This document shows positions 25,293 through 32,022 of a DNA stretch of 32,022 nucleotides, piece after piece. A program made the translations under genes and the position numbers. Origin of the DNA: Planctomycetota bacterium (GTDB lineage Bacteria; Planctomycetota; Phycisphaerae; UBA1845; Fen-1342); the NCBI GenBank assembly GCA_018814045.1, contig JAHJAR010000280.1, positions 1 to 32,022 of the forward strand. Direction: 5' to 3'. A model generated the notes under the pieces. That model was not told the DNA's origin. It worked only from the letters and a program-made list of their open reading frames with translations, and searched no databases. Positions within the stretch are counted from its first letter, which is position 1; every line of letters begins with the position of its first letter.

Positions 25293-26222
25293 GTGAGTCT
25301 AAACCGACGGGATTTCTTGAAGGTGGTCGGGCTAGCCGGAACCGGCGGCTCGGCGGCGTATCTGTCAGCGGAGCCGGCCCAGGCGTCTGAGGGCGGCCAG
25401 CCCCTGGGCGATGCTGTGGGAGTGCTGGTGGACATTCCCAACTGCATCGGATGCCGCTCCTGCGAGTACGCCTGCCAGAAGGCGGCCGGCTTCGACGTGC
25501 CCGCGCTCGAGAGCTTCTCGGACAAGTCGGCGTTCGCCGAGTATCGGCGACCGGCGCCGCGCTCCCACACCGTGGTGAACGCCTTCGACGGCCCGCCGAG
25601 TGCGGGGGAGCTCGTCTACGCCAAGATCAACTGCCTGCACTGCAACGACCCGGCTTGCGTATCGGCCTGTTTGGTCGGGGCCTTTCGCAAGCAGCCCAAC
25701 GGCGCGGTGACCTACGATGCCTGGAAGTGCATAGGTTGCCGCTATTGCATGGTGGCCTGTCCCTTCCAGATTCCGACTTACGAGTATGACAACGCGCTTA
25801 CGCCGCAAGTGCGCAAGTGCACGCTGTGCTTCGACCTGATTTCCCAACCCGGCGGCGTACCGGCCTGTGTGCGGATCTGCCCCACCGAGTGTCTGACGTT
25901 TGGCAAGCGCAGCGGACTGCTGGATCTGGCCCATGAGAAGATCCGCAACGAGCCGGACCGCTACGTCGATCACGTCTACGGCGAACACGAGGTCGGCGGA
26001 ACCTCCTGGCTGTATCTCTCGAGCGTGCCCTTCGAAGAGCTGAACTTCGTGAAGCTGGATTCCAAGGCCCCGCCGCGGCTGACCGAGTCCATCCAGCACG
26101 CGGTGTTCAAGCGCTTTGTTCCGCCGCTGGCCTGGTACGGGCTGCTGGGGGCGATCATGTGGCTGGCCGATCCGCGGCGGCAGGCCGAGTCAGCCGAGAG
26201 CAGCGCGGGGCACCGCGAGTGA
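25293..26222 (+). CDS. Tat-exported 4x[4Fe-4S] ferredoxin subunit (HybA-like)
   Basis: GTG at 25293 gives 309 residues and puts the Tat signal LNRRDFLKVVGLAG at the very N-terminus; GAGG lies just upstream. Four cysteine clusters give 16 Cys for four [4Fe-4S] centres: C51-xx-C-xx-C-xxx-C61, C114-xx-C-x4-C-xxx-C126, C146-xx-C-xx-C-xxx-C156, and C176-xx-C together with C192-xxx-C196. A C-terminal helix (PPLAWYGLLGAIMWLAD) should anchor it. This layout is that of HybA/HmcB-type electron-transfer subunits working with a HybB/NrfD quinone protein, which is the next gene. No hydrogenase or molybdoenzyme subunit is present, so electrons probably pass between quinone and the downstream cytochromes. 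Confidence 0.92.
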   Translation: MSLNRRDFLKVVGLAGTGGSAAYLSAEPAQASEGGQPLGDAVGVLVDIPNCIGCRSCEYACQKAAGFDVPALESFSDKSAFAEYRRPAPRSHTVVNAFDGPPSAGELVYAKINCLHCNDPACVSACLVGAFRKQPNGAVTYDAWKCIGCRYCMVACPFQIPTYEYDNALTPQVRKCTLCFDLISQPGGVPACVRICPTECLTFGKRSGLLDLAHEKIRNEPDRYVDHVYGEHEVGGTSWLYLSSVPFEELNFVKLDSKAPPRLTESIQHAVFKRFVPPLAWYGLLGAIMWLADPRRQAESAESSAGHRE

Positions 26223-26290
26223 GGCTGCGTCGCGGCCGCCGATCGTGAGGCGGACCAGGCAGCAGGCCGAGTGCGTGAGGGAGCGACGGA

Positions 26291-27484
26291 GTGAGTGAAC
26301 ACGAACAGCCCAGGCCGGTGGAGCGAAAGCTGCTGACGCCGGGGGTCTTTGTCTTACTGGGACTGATCGCGATCGGGTTCTGTTTCGCGGCATACCGGTT
26401 CATCTTCGGCCTCGAGGCGGTAACGAATCTCGACCAGCAGCACCCCTGGGGGATATGGATCGCAATCGACGTGGCTACGGGGGTGGCCCTGGCGGCGGGC
26501 GGTTTCACCACGGCGGCGCTGGCCCACATCTTCCACCGCGGGCACTACCACGCGATCACGCGGCCGGCGTTGCTGACGGCAATGCTCGGCTACACCTTCG
26601 TGGGCATCGGGCTGATGGCCGATCTGGGCCGCTACTACAACATCTGGCACCCGGGCTGGCCGACGATGTGGCAGGGTAATTCGGTGCTGTTCGAGGTAGG
26701 CATGTGCGTGATGTGCTACCTGACAGTGCTGTACATCGAGTTCCTGCCGATCGTCTGTGAGCGCTTCATAGGCGACGCGCGTTTCCCGCGGTTGGATCGC
26801 ATCTGCCGTGTGGTTCACCGGCTGGTGGAGAGGACGATGTTCCTGTTCATCATCGCCGGCGTGGTGTTGTCCTGCCTGCACCAGTCGTCGTTGGGAAACC
26901 TGATGGTCATAGCGCCGTCGAAAGTCCACCCGCTGTGGTACACGCCGATCCTGTCGCTGCTATTCCTGCTGTCGGCGATCGCGGTTGGCTTTCCGATGGT
27001 GGTCTTCGAGTCGATCTACGCTTCGTGGGCGTTGAAGCTCAAGCCCGAGATGCACGTGCTGAGCGCCCTGGCCCGGTACATCCCCGTGCTGTTGGGGGTC
27101 TATCTGGCATTCAAGCTGGGGGATATGCTTCTCCGCGAGAGCTACGTGTATCTGACCGAGCGTTCGGCTCAGAGCACGATGTTCATCGTCGAAATGGTCT
27201 TCGGCTTGATCGTGCCTTTCGCCATGCTGCTGTCGGCGCGGGTGCGCAGTTCGCCGCGCTGGCTGTTTGTCGCGGCTCTGCTGATAGTGCTGGGCGTGGC
27301 GCTGAACCGTGTGAACGTCTTCCTGGTGGCGTACCGGCCACCCTACGCGACCAAGACCTACTTCCCGGCCGTGGGCGAGTTCGCGGTAGTGATCGGTCTT
27401 GCCGCTCTGCTGATCCTGATCTACCGCATCATCGTGACCTACCTCCCCGTGATCAGCCATCCCGGTAAAGCGAGAACGACATGA
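26291..27484 (+). CDS. HybB/NrfD-type integral membrane quinone-site subunit
   Basis: This 397-residue polytopic protein has GTG at 26291 preceded by GAGGGAG at 26277-26283. It opens with a short cytoplasmic segment and then about nine to ten helices. Family marks include HPWGIWIAIDVATGVALAAGGF, FVGIGLMADLGRYYNIWHP and MFLFIIAGVVLSCLHQSSLGNL. The NrfD/HybB superfamily has no haem of its own; it exchanges electrons with menaquinone or ubiquinone and passes them to or from a ferredoxin subunit. Its stop overlaps the start of the 22-haem-motif cytochrome (ATGA), strong evidence that they work together. Direction, quinol oxidation or quinone reduction, cannot be read from sequence. Confidence 0.92.
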   Translation: MSEHEQPRPVERKLLTPGVFVLLGLIAIGFCFAAYRFIFGLEAVTNLDQQHPWGIWIAIDVATGVALAAGGFTTAALAHIFHRGHYHAITRPALLTAMLGYTFVGIGLMADLGRYYNIWHPGWPTMWQGNSVLFEVGMCVMCYLTVLYIEFLPIVCERFIGDARFPRLDRICRVVHRLVERTMFLFIIAGVVLSCLHQSSLGNLMVIAPSKVHPLWYTPILSLLFLLSAIAVGFPMVVFESIYASWALKLKPEMHVLSALARYIPVLLGVYLAFKLGDMLLRESYVYLTERSAQSTMFIVEMVFGLIVPFAMLLSARVRSSPRWLFVAALLIVLGVALNRVNVFLVAYRPPYATKTYFPAVGEFAVVIGLAALLILIYRIIVTYLPVISHPGKARTT

Positions 27485-29529
27485 GAGAGACCCGCGCTCG
27501 GGCCCAGGTTGGCGACCGACCGGCTGGGGTAGGCCGGTTGGTGGCGACGGCGGTCGCCGCCGGCTGGCTGTTATTCGGCTCCACGTCGCCGGCTGTGGCG
27601 CAGCAGGCGCCGCGGCACGGCGAGTCTTCCTGTGCAGACTGTCACACGTGCGAGAGCCCGACGGCGGAGGAGCCCTGCCTGCGCGCCTGTCTGCGGGCCC
27701 GCACGAGGGAATCCACTGACCGACTCCGCGAGCAGCCTGGTCCCGACATCGTGGTGCTTGACGAGTTGGAGGACCTCTATCTTCCGGTACCATTCGACCA
27801 CAAGGGCCACGCCGACATGGCCGCGATCACACGCGGCTGCGAGCTATGCCACCACCACACGCCCGAGGAGGCACAACGTTCGGCGTGCAAGGCCTGCCAC
27901 GAGGTCGAGCCGGCCAGGCAGGACATTCACAAGCCAGGCTTGCGGGGGGCCTACCACCGACAATGCCTGAGTTGCCACCGTGAATGGAGCGACGCTTCGG
28001 CGTGCGAAGCGTGCCACGCCCCCAAGGCTAACCAGGGTGAGGCTTCGGCGACGCCGACCGCAGGCGACATAATCGGCCGGATGCACCCGCCGATCCCGGA
28101 GCCGGACGAAGAGACGTACAACACGCCGCACAAGGACGCACCGGGAAACAAGGCGTTCTTCCCCCACCGGGTGCACGCGCACAGCTTCGGCTTGCGGTGC
28201 GCCGAATGTCACCAGGAGGACAATTGCTCACGCTGCCACGTGGAGGAAGGCAAACGCACGCCCAGGGAGCGCCGGGCGCAGGGGTCTCATGAACAGTGCC
28301 GCTCCTGCCACGACGTCGAGGCGCCCGACAAGTGCGTCCGTTGTCACTGGAACGAAGGCGAATCGAAGCCCGCGCCGTTCGATCACGCCAGCACGGGCTG
28401 GCCGCTCGACGAGTACCACCAAGGCAAGGGCTGCCGCGTGTGTCACAGCGCAGTGCCTTTCGTTAAGCTCGAGCGCGGCTGCAGCCAGTGTCATGAGGCC
28501 CTGCTGCCCGAGAACTTCCACCAGGCCGCCGCCGACTCCGCGGAGTTGAACTGCGGGGAATGCCACCAGATCGAACCGAAGGCCCACGTGCACGAGCCGC
28601 TGGCCCAGGGGCAGTGCACAGCGTGTCACCAGCCGGCCCAGGAGGGTGACCAGGCGTGTCTACTCTCGCCGGAAGGAAAGGAGCGGTGTTTCGCTTGTCA
28701 CGACGATGTACGCGAAGAGTTGGCCGCGGCCGGCAGCCGCCACAAGCCGCTCGACGAGGGTTGTGCAACGTGTCATGAGGGACACTCGTCGGATCACGAG
28801 CATTTGCTGCGTGTCGCAGTCGAGGAGTCCTGCTTCGAGTGCCACGCCGAGGTCAAGGCCGAACTGGGCCAGGGCGGCTCGTCGCACAGCGTGGTTTCCA
28901 GCGGGCGGCGCTGCGCGACCTGTCACACGGCTCACGCGGCGGCGCAGCCCAGGTTGCTGCGCGCGGAGCAGCGGACCTTGTGCCTGACGTGTCACGACCA
29001 GCCCCAGCAAACGCGCGACGGGCGGACGATTCCCGACATGCGGCCGGTGCTGCTGAACAGCAAGTCGTTGCACGGTCCAGTACGGACCGGCGAGTGCAAC
29101 GCTTGCCACGCGGTGCACGGATCGCCCAACGCCGGCTTGCTGCGGAAGTACTTCCCGGCGGAGTTCTACCAACCCTTCGACCCAAACAACTATGCCCTGT
29201 GCATGGAGTGCCACAGCAAGACGGTCGATCTGCAAGCGGCGACCAGCGTGCGGACCGCCTTCCGCGACGGCCAGCGTAACTTGCATTACCTTCACGTGAA
29301 TCGTCCGCAGAAGGGGCGCACGTGCCGGGCGTGCCACGAGATCCACGGTAGCAATCTGCCGCGGCACATGGCCAGCGGGGTTCCCTTCGGAACCGGCGGC
29401 TGGTCGATGCCGATCGGGTTCGAGCAAACCACAACGGGCGGGCGTTGCAGCCCGGGCTGCCACGGGCCCAAGGAGTACCGATCGACCGGGCCGGTTCCGA
29501 CCAGTATGCCCAACGATGAAGAGAGGTGA
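27481..29529 (+). CDS. Large multihaem cytochrome c (21 CXXCH plus one CX3CH)
   Basis: This 682-residue exported cytochrome starts at ATG 27481 within the previous stop. A signal peptide (about residues 18-41, ending SPAVA-Q) directs it across the membrane. I count 21 CXXCH motifs from CADCH (near residue 51) to CRACH (near 618) and a final CSPGCH, with many free histidines to serve as distal ligands. The middle and C-terminal parts show doubled-CXXCH-type units (CATCHEGHSSDH, CNACHAVHGSPNAGLL). Such proteins form haem wires that carry electrons through the periplasm. With HybA-like and HybB-like subunits it mirrors Hmc or Cbc complexes. The haem count comes from motif reading only. Confidence 0.93.
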   Translation: MRETRARAQVGDRPAGVGRLVATAVAAGWLLFGSTSPAVAQQAPRHGESSCADCHTCESPTAEEPCLRACLRARTRESTDRLREQPGPDIVVLDELEDLYLPVPFDHKGHADMAAITRGCELCHHHTPEEAQRSACKACHEVEPARQDIHKPGLRGAYHRQCLSCHREWSDASACEACHAPKANQGEASATPTAGDIIGRMHPPIPEPDEETYNTPHKDAPGNKAFFPHRVHAHSFGLRCAECHQEDNCSRCHVEEGKRTPRERRAQGSHEQCRSCHDVEAPDKCVRCHWNEGESKPAPFDHASTGWPLDEYHQGKGCRVCHSAVPFVKLERGCSQCHEALLPENFHQAAADSAELNCGECHQIEPKAHVHEPLAQGQCTACHQPAQEGDQACLLSPEGKERCFACHDDVREELAAAGSRHKPLDEGCATCHEGHSSDHEHLLRVAVEESCFECHAEVKAELGQGGSSHSVVSSGRRCATCHTAHAAAQPRLLRAEQRTLCLTCHDQPQQTRDGRTIPDMRPVLLNSKSLHGPVRTGECNACHAVHGSPNAGLLRKYFPAEFYQPFDPNNYALCMECHSKTVDLQAATSVRTAFRDGQRNLHYLHVNRPQKGRTCRACHEIHGSNLPRHMASGVPFGTGGWSMPIGFEQTTTGGRCSPGCHGPKEYRSTGPVPTSMPNDEER

Positions 29530-29532
29530 TAC

Positions 29533-30351
29533 GTGAGGAGTTCTACGCGACGATGGATGTTGTCTATCGCGCTGGTCGTGGCCGCCCTGGTCGGCTGCCG
29601 AGCCGTCCAGCTCACCGGAGCCAAGCCGCGGATAGTCGCGGATGAACGGCAGGCGGTCGAGTTGGCGACGTGGCCACCGGAGGCGGCGATCCGGAGCGCC
29701 GCGCTGAGCGAGATGGAGGCCGCGGACGCGCCTCGGATGGTGGCAGCGGTTGCTCAGACGGTCGAGTTGGACAGGCCGGCGGCCGCAGCGGTGCTCCCGG
29801 AGCCGTCCCCCACGACGATGCAGGACCGGCAGCCGGCGCAGGTGCAAAAGCCGACGGCCTCGACACCGCACGGCGGGTGCGTCACAACCGAGTGTCATCC
29901 GGGCATCAAGGCCCGGGCCTTCGCGCACGGTCCGGTCGCGGTGGACGCCTGCGAGACCTGTCACAAGGAAACCGATCCCGCACGGCATACGTTCGAGTTG
30001 CCCCACGCAGGACCCGAACTGTGCGGATTCTGCCACGCGTTGGAGCTCAAGGGCGCGCACGTGCATCAGCCGGTGGCGGACGGTCAGTGCGTGCAGTGTC
30101 ACGACCCGCACGGTGCAGACAATCGCCTCATGCTGCTGGGCGGGGCCGGCGCGGCGAACTGCGCAGAGTGTCACGGCGACGTCACGGCGGGCATGACTGT
30201 GCTACACGGCCCGGTTGCGGCCGGCACGTGCAGCGCATGTCATCGCTCGCACACCTCGGACAGTCGAACCAGTTCCCGCTACAGCCGGCTGAACACGACC
30301 AGCCAGGAAAGCAGAATCAAGCCCATCAGCAGCATGATCCACACGGCGTGA
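29533..30351 (+). CDS. Multihaem cytochrome c lipoprotein with an unusual C-terminus
   Basis: GTG at 29533, three bases after the previous stop, gives 272 residues. A lipobox (AALVGC, near residue 22) marks a lipoprotein. About 90 low-complexity residues rich in Ala, Pro and Glu follow as a linker. The haem region contains CETCH, CGFCH, CVQCH, CAECH and CSACH, plus a C-x4-C-H variant (CVTTECH). The doubled-CXXCH pattern breaks after CSACHRSHTSD; the last 33 residues are unlike cytochromes and are antisense to the membrane helix of the convergent gene. The C-terminus is thus probably truncated. The protein could dock the large cytochrome to a membrane or pass electrons outward. Confidence 0.85.
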   Translation: MRSSTRRWMLSIALVVAALVGCRAVQLTGAKPRIVADERQAVELATWPPEAAIRSAALSEMEAADAPRMVAAVAQTVELDRPAAAAVLPEPSPTTMQDRQPAQVQKPTASTPHGGCVTTECHPGIKARAFAHGPVAVDACETCHKETDPARHTFELPHAGPELCGFCHALELKGAHVHQPVADGQCVQCHDPHGADNRLMLLGGAGAANCAECHGDVTAGMTVLHGPVAAGTCSACHRSHTSDSRTSSRYSRLNTTSQESRIKPISSMIHTA

Positions 30352-30800
30352 TCGTGCGTGCTCAGACGCGGATGACGGTGGTCTCGATGACGCGAGCGCG
30401 AGTGCGAATGGCGTGTGCGGTGCGGGGACAGCACGACGTTGCCGACGAACAGCGGGTGGCCGCAGTTGGCGCACAGGCGTTCGACCTTCAACTCGCTATT
30501 GCGCATCTGGTGCCCCTTCCCGCATTGTTCGCAGCGCACGGTGATGTGCCCCGGCACGCTCAGGTGCCGGTGGCAGTTGGGGCACGGGATCCTTGTCGCC
30601 GCCCCGGGATCAGGCACACGAGCCAGACAGCGGGAACACCGGTAAACCGGTCCGCCTTCGAAGGTCGCGAGATCGTCTCCGTCAGGGGCTTCGGACGGAG
30701 ACATACTGCCCCGCTCTGCCGCGATGGGTCCCTGCGGAACCACGTTGTCCTCCGACTCCACCGTTATCGGGCTGGAGCGCCGCGGGGCGCTGTTACCCAT
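30279..30800 (-). CDS. Zinc-ribbon protein with C-terminal membrane anchor
   Basis: This 173-residue minus-strand frame has four CxxC pairs arranged as two zinc ribbons: C55/C58 with C73/C76, and C90/C93 with C110/C113. A His/Arg-rich stretch (SHSRSRHRDHRHPR, about 130-143) and a single C-terminal helix (WIMLLMGLILLSWLVVF) follow. It is a tail-anchored-type layout. No specific family is recognised; such proteins may bind nucleic acid, metal or partner proteins at the membrane. The first Met at 30800 or the Met at residue 33 could be the start. It converges on the cytochrome lipoprotein gene and overlaps its 3' end by 73 bases. Confidence 0.7.
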   Translation of the reverse strand: MGNSAPRRSSPITVESEDNVVPQGPIAAERGSMSPSEAPDGDDLATFEGGPVYRCSRCLARVPDPGAATRIPCPNCHRHLSVPGHITVRCEQCGKGHQMRNSELKVERLCANCGHPLFVGNVVLSPHRTRHSHSRSRHRDHRHPRLSTHDHAVWIMLLMGLILLSWLVVFSRL

Positions 30801-30925
30801 GTTTTATGAATCGCCCGGATCGCCCGCAGACGTTAGTAGCAATCACAAGACCATCAGCGCCAGGCGCGTCCTGGCACGCAGCGCCGGCCTGAACCCAGCA
30901 GCCCCCGGCGGCCGATGGTAACGCT

Positions 30926-31885
30926 ATGAGCACCCTCCCAGGTTTGGCTGAGAGAAACGCCGCCGCCCATGCGCGGCCGAACGCCTCGGCTGGCACGCTC
31001 GCCTGCCTCACGGTCGATGTGGAGGAGTACTTCCACTGTGAGGTGTATGCCCGCTGTGCCCCCGCTTCGACCTGGTCACATTTCGAGCGCCGCGCCGCCC
31101 CGTTTGTCGAGCGGCTCGGCGACCTGCTGCAACGCCACGAGAGCCGGGCCACCTTCTTCGTGCTGGGCTGGATGGTCCCGTACCTGGGACCACTGCTCCA
31201 GCACTTGGCCTCCCAGGGGCACGAAATCGCTTGTCACGGCGACGCGCACGAGCACCTGAGCCGCCTCACCCCCCAGGCCCTGCGCGAAGACCTCACGCGC
31301 GCCCGCGGGAGAATCGAGGATGCTGTGGGCGTTCGTATCCGCGGATATCGCGCTCCGACCTTTTCTGTAACCCGGGCCACGGCCTGGGCACTGGATATCA
31401 TCAGCGAGCAGGGCTTCGAGTACGACTCGAGCATCTTCCCCATTCACCACGACCGCTACGGCGTGCCCGACGCACCGGCCTCGCCGTTCTGGGCGGTCAC
31501 GCCGTCGGGGGCGTGTGTGCTCGAGTTTCCACCGCTGACGCTCGACTGTCTCGCGCTGCGTGTTCCGGTCGGTGGCGGCGGATACCTGCGGCTGTTGCCG
31601 GGCGCCATCCTGCGACAGTGTCTGGGGCGGCGGGCCCGGCAGCGGCAGGCCGCGCTGGTCTACGTCCACCCGTGGGAACTCGACCCACAGCAACCACGCC
31701 TGCGGGCGGGGCGACTGGCGCAGTGGCGACACCGCGTGAACCTGCACACGACCGAAGCCAAGCTCGAGCGTCTGTTACGCACGTTCCGCTTCGACACCGC
31801 TCACAACGTGCTCAAACGCGTTCAGGCCATGGGACCGCTGCCGGAGTTCGCGCTCACAACGGAGGCTACGCCACAACTGGCCTGA
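30926..31885 (+). CDS. Polysaccharide deacetylase, PEP-CTERM/XrtA locus type
   Basis: This 319-residue NodB-fold enzyme removes acetyl groups from an N-acetylated polysaccharide. Its motifs are TVDVEEYFH (catalytic/metal D31), ATFFVLGW, the metal-binding H-x3-H (H104 and H108 in CHGDAHEH), and RGYRAPTFSVT. The diagnostic block SSIFPIHHDRYGVPDAP and the later LVYVHPWELDPQQPRL place it in the subfamily found in exosortase (PEP-CTERM) exopolysaccharide loci, with a DUF3473-type C-terminus. There is no signal peptide, as is usual for that subfamily. The window ends before any exosortase or glycosyltransferase neighbour could be seen. The ATG at 30926 was chosen as the only Met before the first conserved motif. 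Confidence 0.9.
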   Translation: MSTLPGLAERNAAAHARPNASAGTLACLTVDVEEYFHCEVYARCAPASTWSHFERRAAPFVERLGDLLQRHESRATFFVLGWMVPYLGPLLQHLASQGHEIACHGDAHEHLSRLTPQALREDLTRARGRIEDAVGVRIRGYRAPTFSVTRATAWALDIISEQGFEYDSSIFPIHHDRYGVPDAPASPFWAVTPSGACVLEFPPLTLDCLALRVPVGGGGYLRLLPGAILRQCLGRRARQRQAALVYVHPWELDPQQPRLRAGRLAQWRHRVNLHTTEAKLERLLRTFRFDTAHNVLKRVQAMGPLPEFALTTEATPQLA

Positions 31886-32022
31886 ATCACCGTGCGCGGT
31901 CTTGCGACTGTCCGCCGGCCGTATGGCCGCCGCTGTCGGCGAGCGTCGGAGGCCGGTGAACGGCGATCTGGAATGCTGGCTGGCCAGCCGCCCGAAGCGC
32001 AACACGCAAGACTGTGCGGCAC
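31886..32022. other. Right edge, no gene seen
   Basis: The last 137 bases contain no family-like reading frame on either strand and no clear hairpin with a T-run. A downstream gene may start beyond the window. Confidence 0.4.

Noticed and set aside
28660..30174. Long minus-strand open frame (504 codons) opposite the cytochromes
   Set aside because: It mirrors the regular CXXCH codons of the plus-strand genes and shows no domain of its own.
21563..30351. Interpretation as alternative complex III
   Set aside because: There is no ActB-type molybdopterin-like fusion subunit, and the cytochrome is far larger than the ActA pentahaem protein; a quinone-to-multihaem module fits better.

Overview
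The window looks like a chromosomal segment of a GC-rich, Gram-negative-type, environmental bacterium. I infer Planctomycetota or a neighbouring phylum. The grounds are the gene mix: a GH106-like glycosidase, FG-GAP and NHL fragments, doubled-CXXCH multihaem cytochromes, a PEP-CTERM-type polysaccharide deacetylase, and an ECF sigma factor paired with a zinc anti-sigma factor. No rRNA, tRNA or CRISPR array was seen, so the lineage is inference.

Layout. Positions 1-138 hold the 5' end of an IS66-like element that runs off the left edge. Next come a small SpoT-like HD hydrolase (243-785), a sigma/anti-sigma operon on the minus strand (1091-2560) with a short dnaN-like remnant downstream of it, and a decayed permease/universal-stress-protein pseudogene (about 2640-3510).

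The first notable block (3753-9739, plus strand) is a KamA-type lysine 2,3-aminomutase followed by four tightly coupled genes: two divergent D-Ala-D-Ala-ligase-like ATP-grasp ligases, a GNAT-HDAC fusion and a free-standing GNAT. I do not recognise a characterised counterpart. The logic suggests synthesis of a beta-lysine-containing, acetylation-dependent small peptide or amide. This is the best candidate for an undescribed system here.

The middle carries a large secreted GH106-like glycosidase (10229-13519), then a hybrid sensor kinase (CHASE-like sensor, Cys-rich two-CW segment, HisKA, HATPase, two receivers, Hpt) directly followed by a receiver-GGDEF diguanylate cyclase. The kinase probably phosphorylates the cyclase, linking its signal to c-di-GMP.

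Positions 19.2-21.4 kb are a gene graveyard: a truncated, frameshifted IS66 transposase whose end abuts a beheaded FG-GAP repeat gene, then head-to-head fragments of an NHL propeller protein with a haem site and of a multihaem cytochrome.

The second notable block (21563-30351, plus strand) is a complete-looking electron-transfer module: ResB and CcsA (System II cytochrome c maturation), a Tat-exported 16-Cys ferredoxin subunit (HybA-like), a HybB/NrfD quinone-site membrane protein, a periplasmic cytochrome with 21 CXXCH plus one CX3CH motif, and a haem-binding lipoprotein with an odd C-terminus. It resembles Hmc/Cbc-type quinone:multihaem-cytochrome complexes. A convergent zinc-ribbon membrane protein and a PEP-CTERM-type polysaccharide deacetylase close the window.
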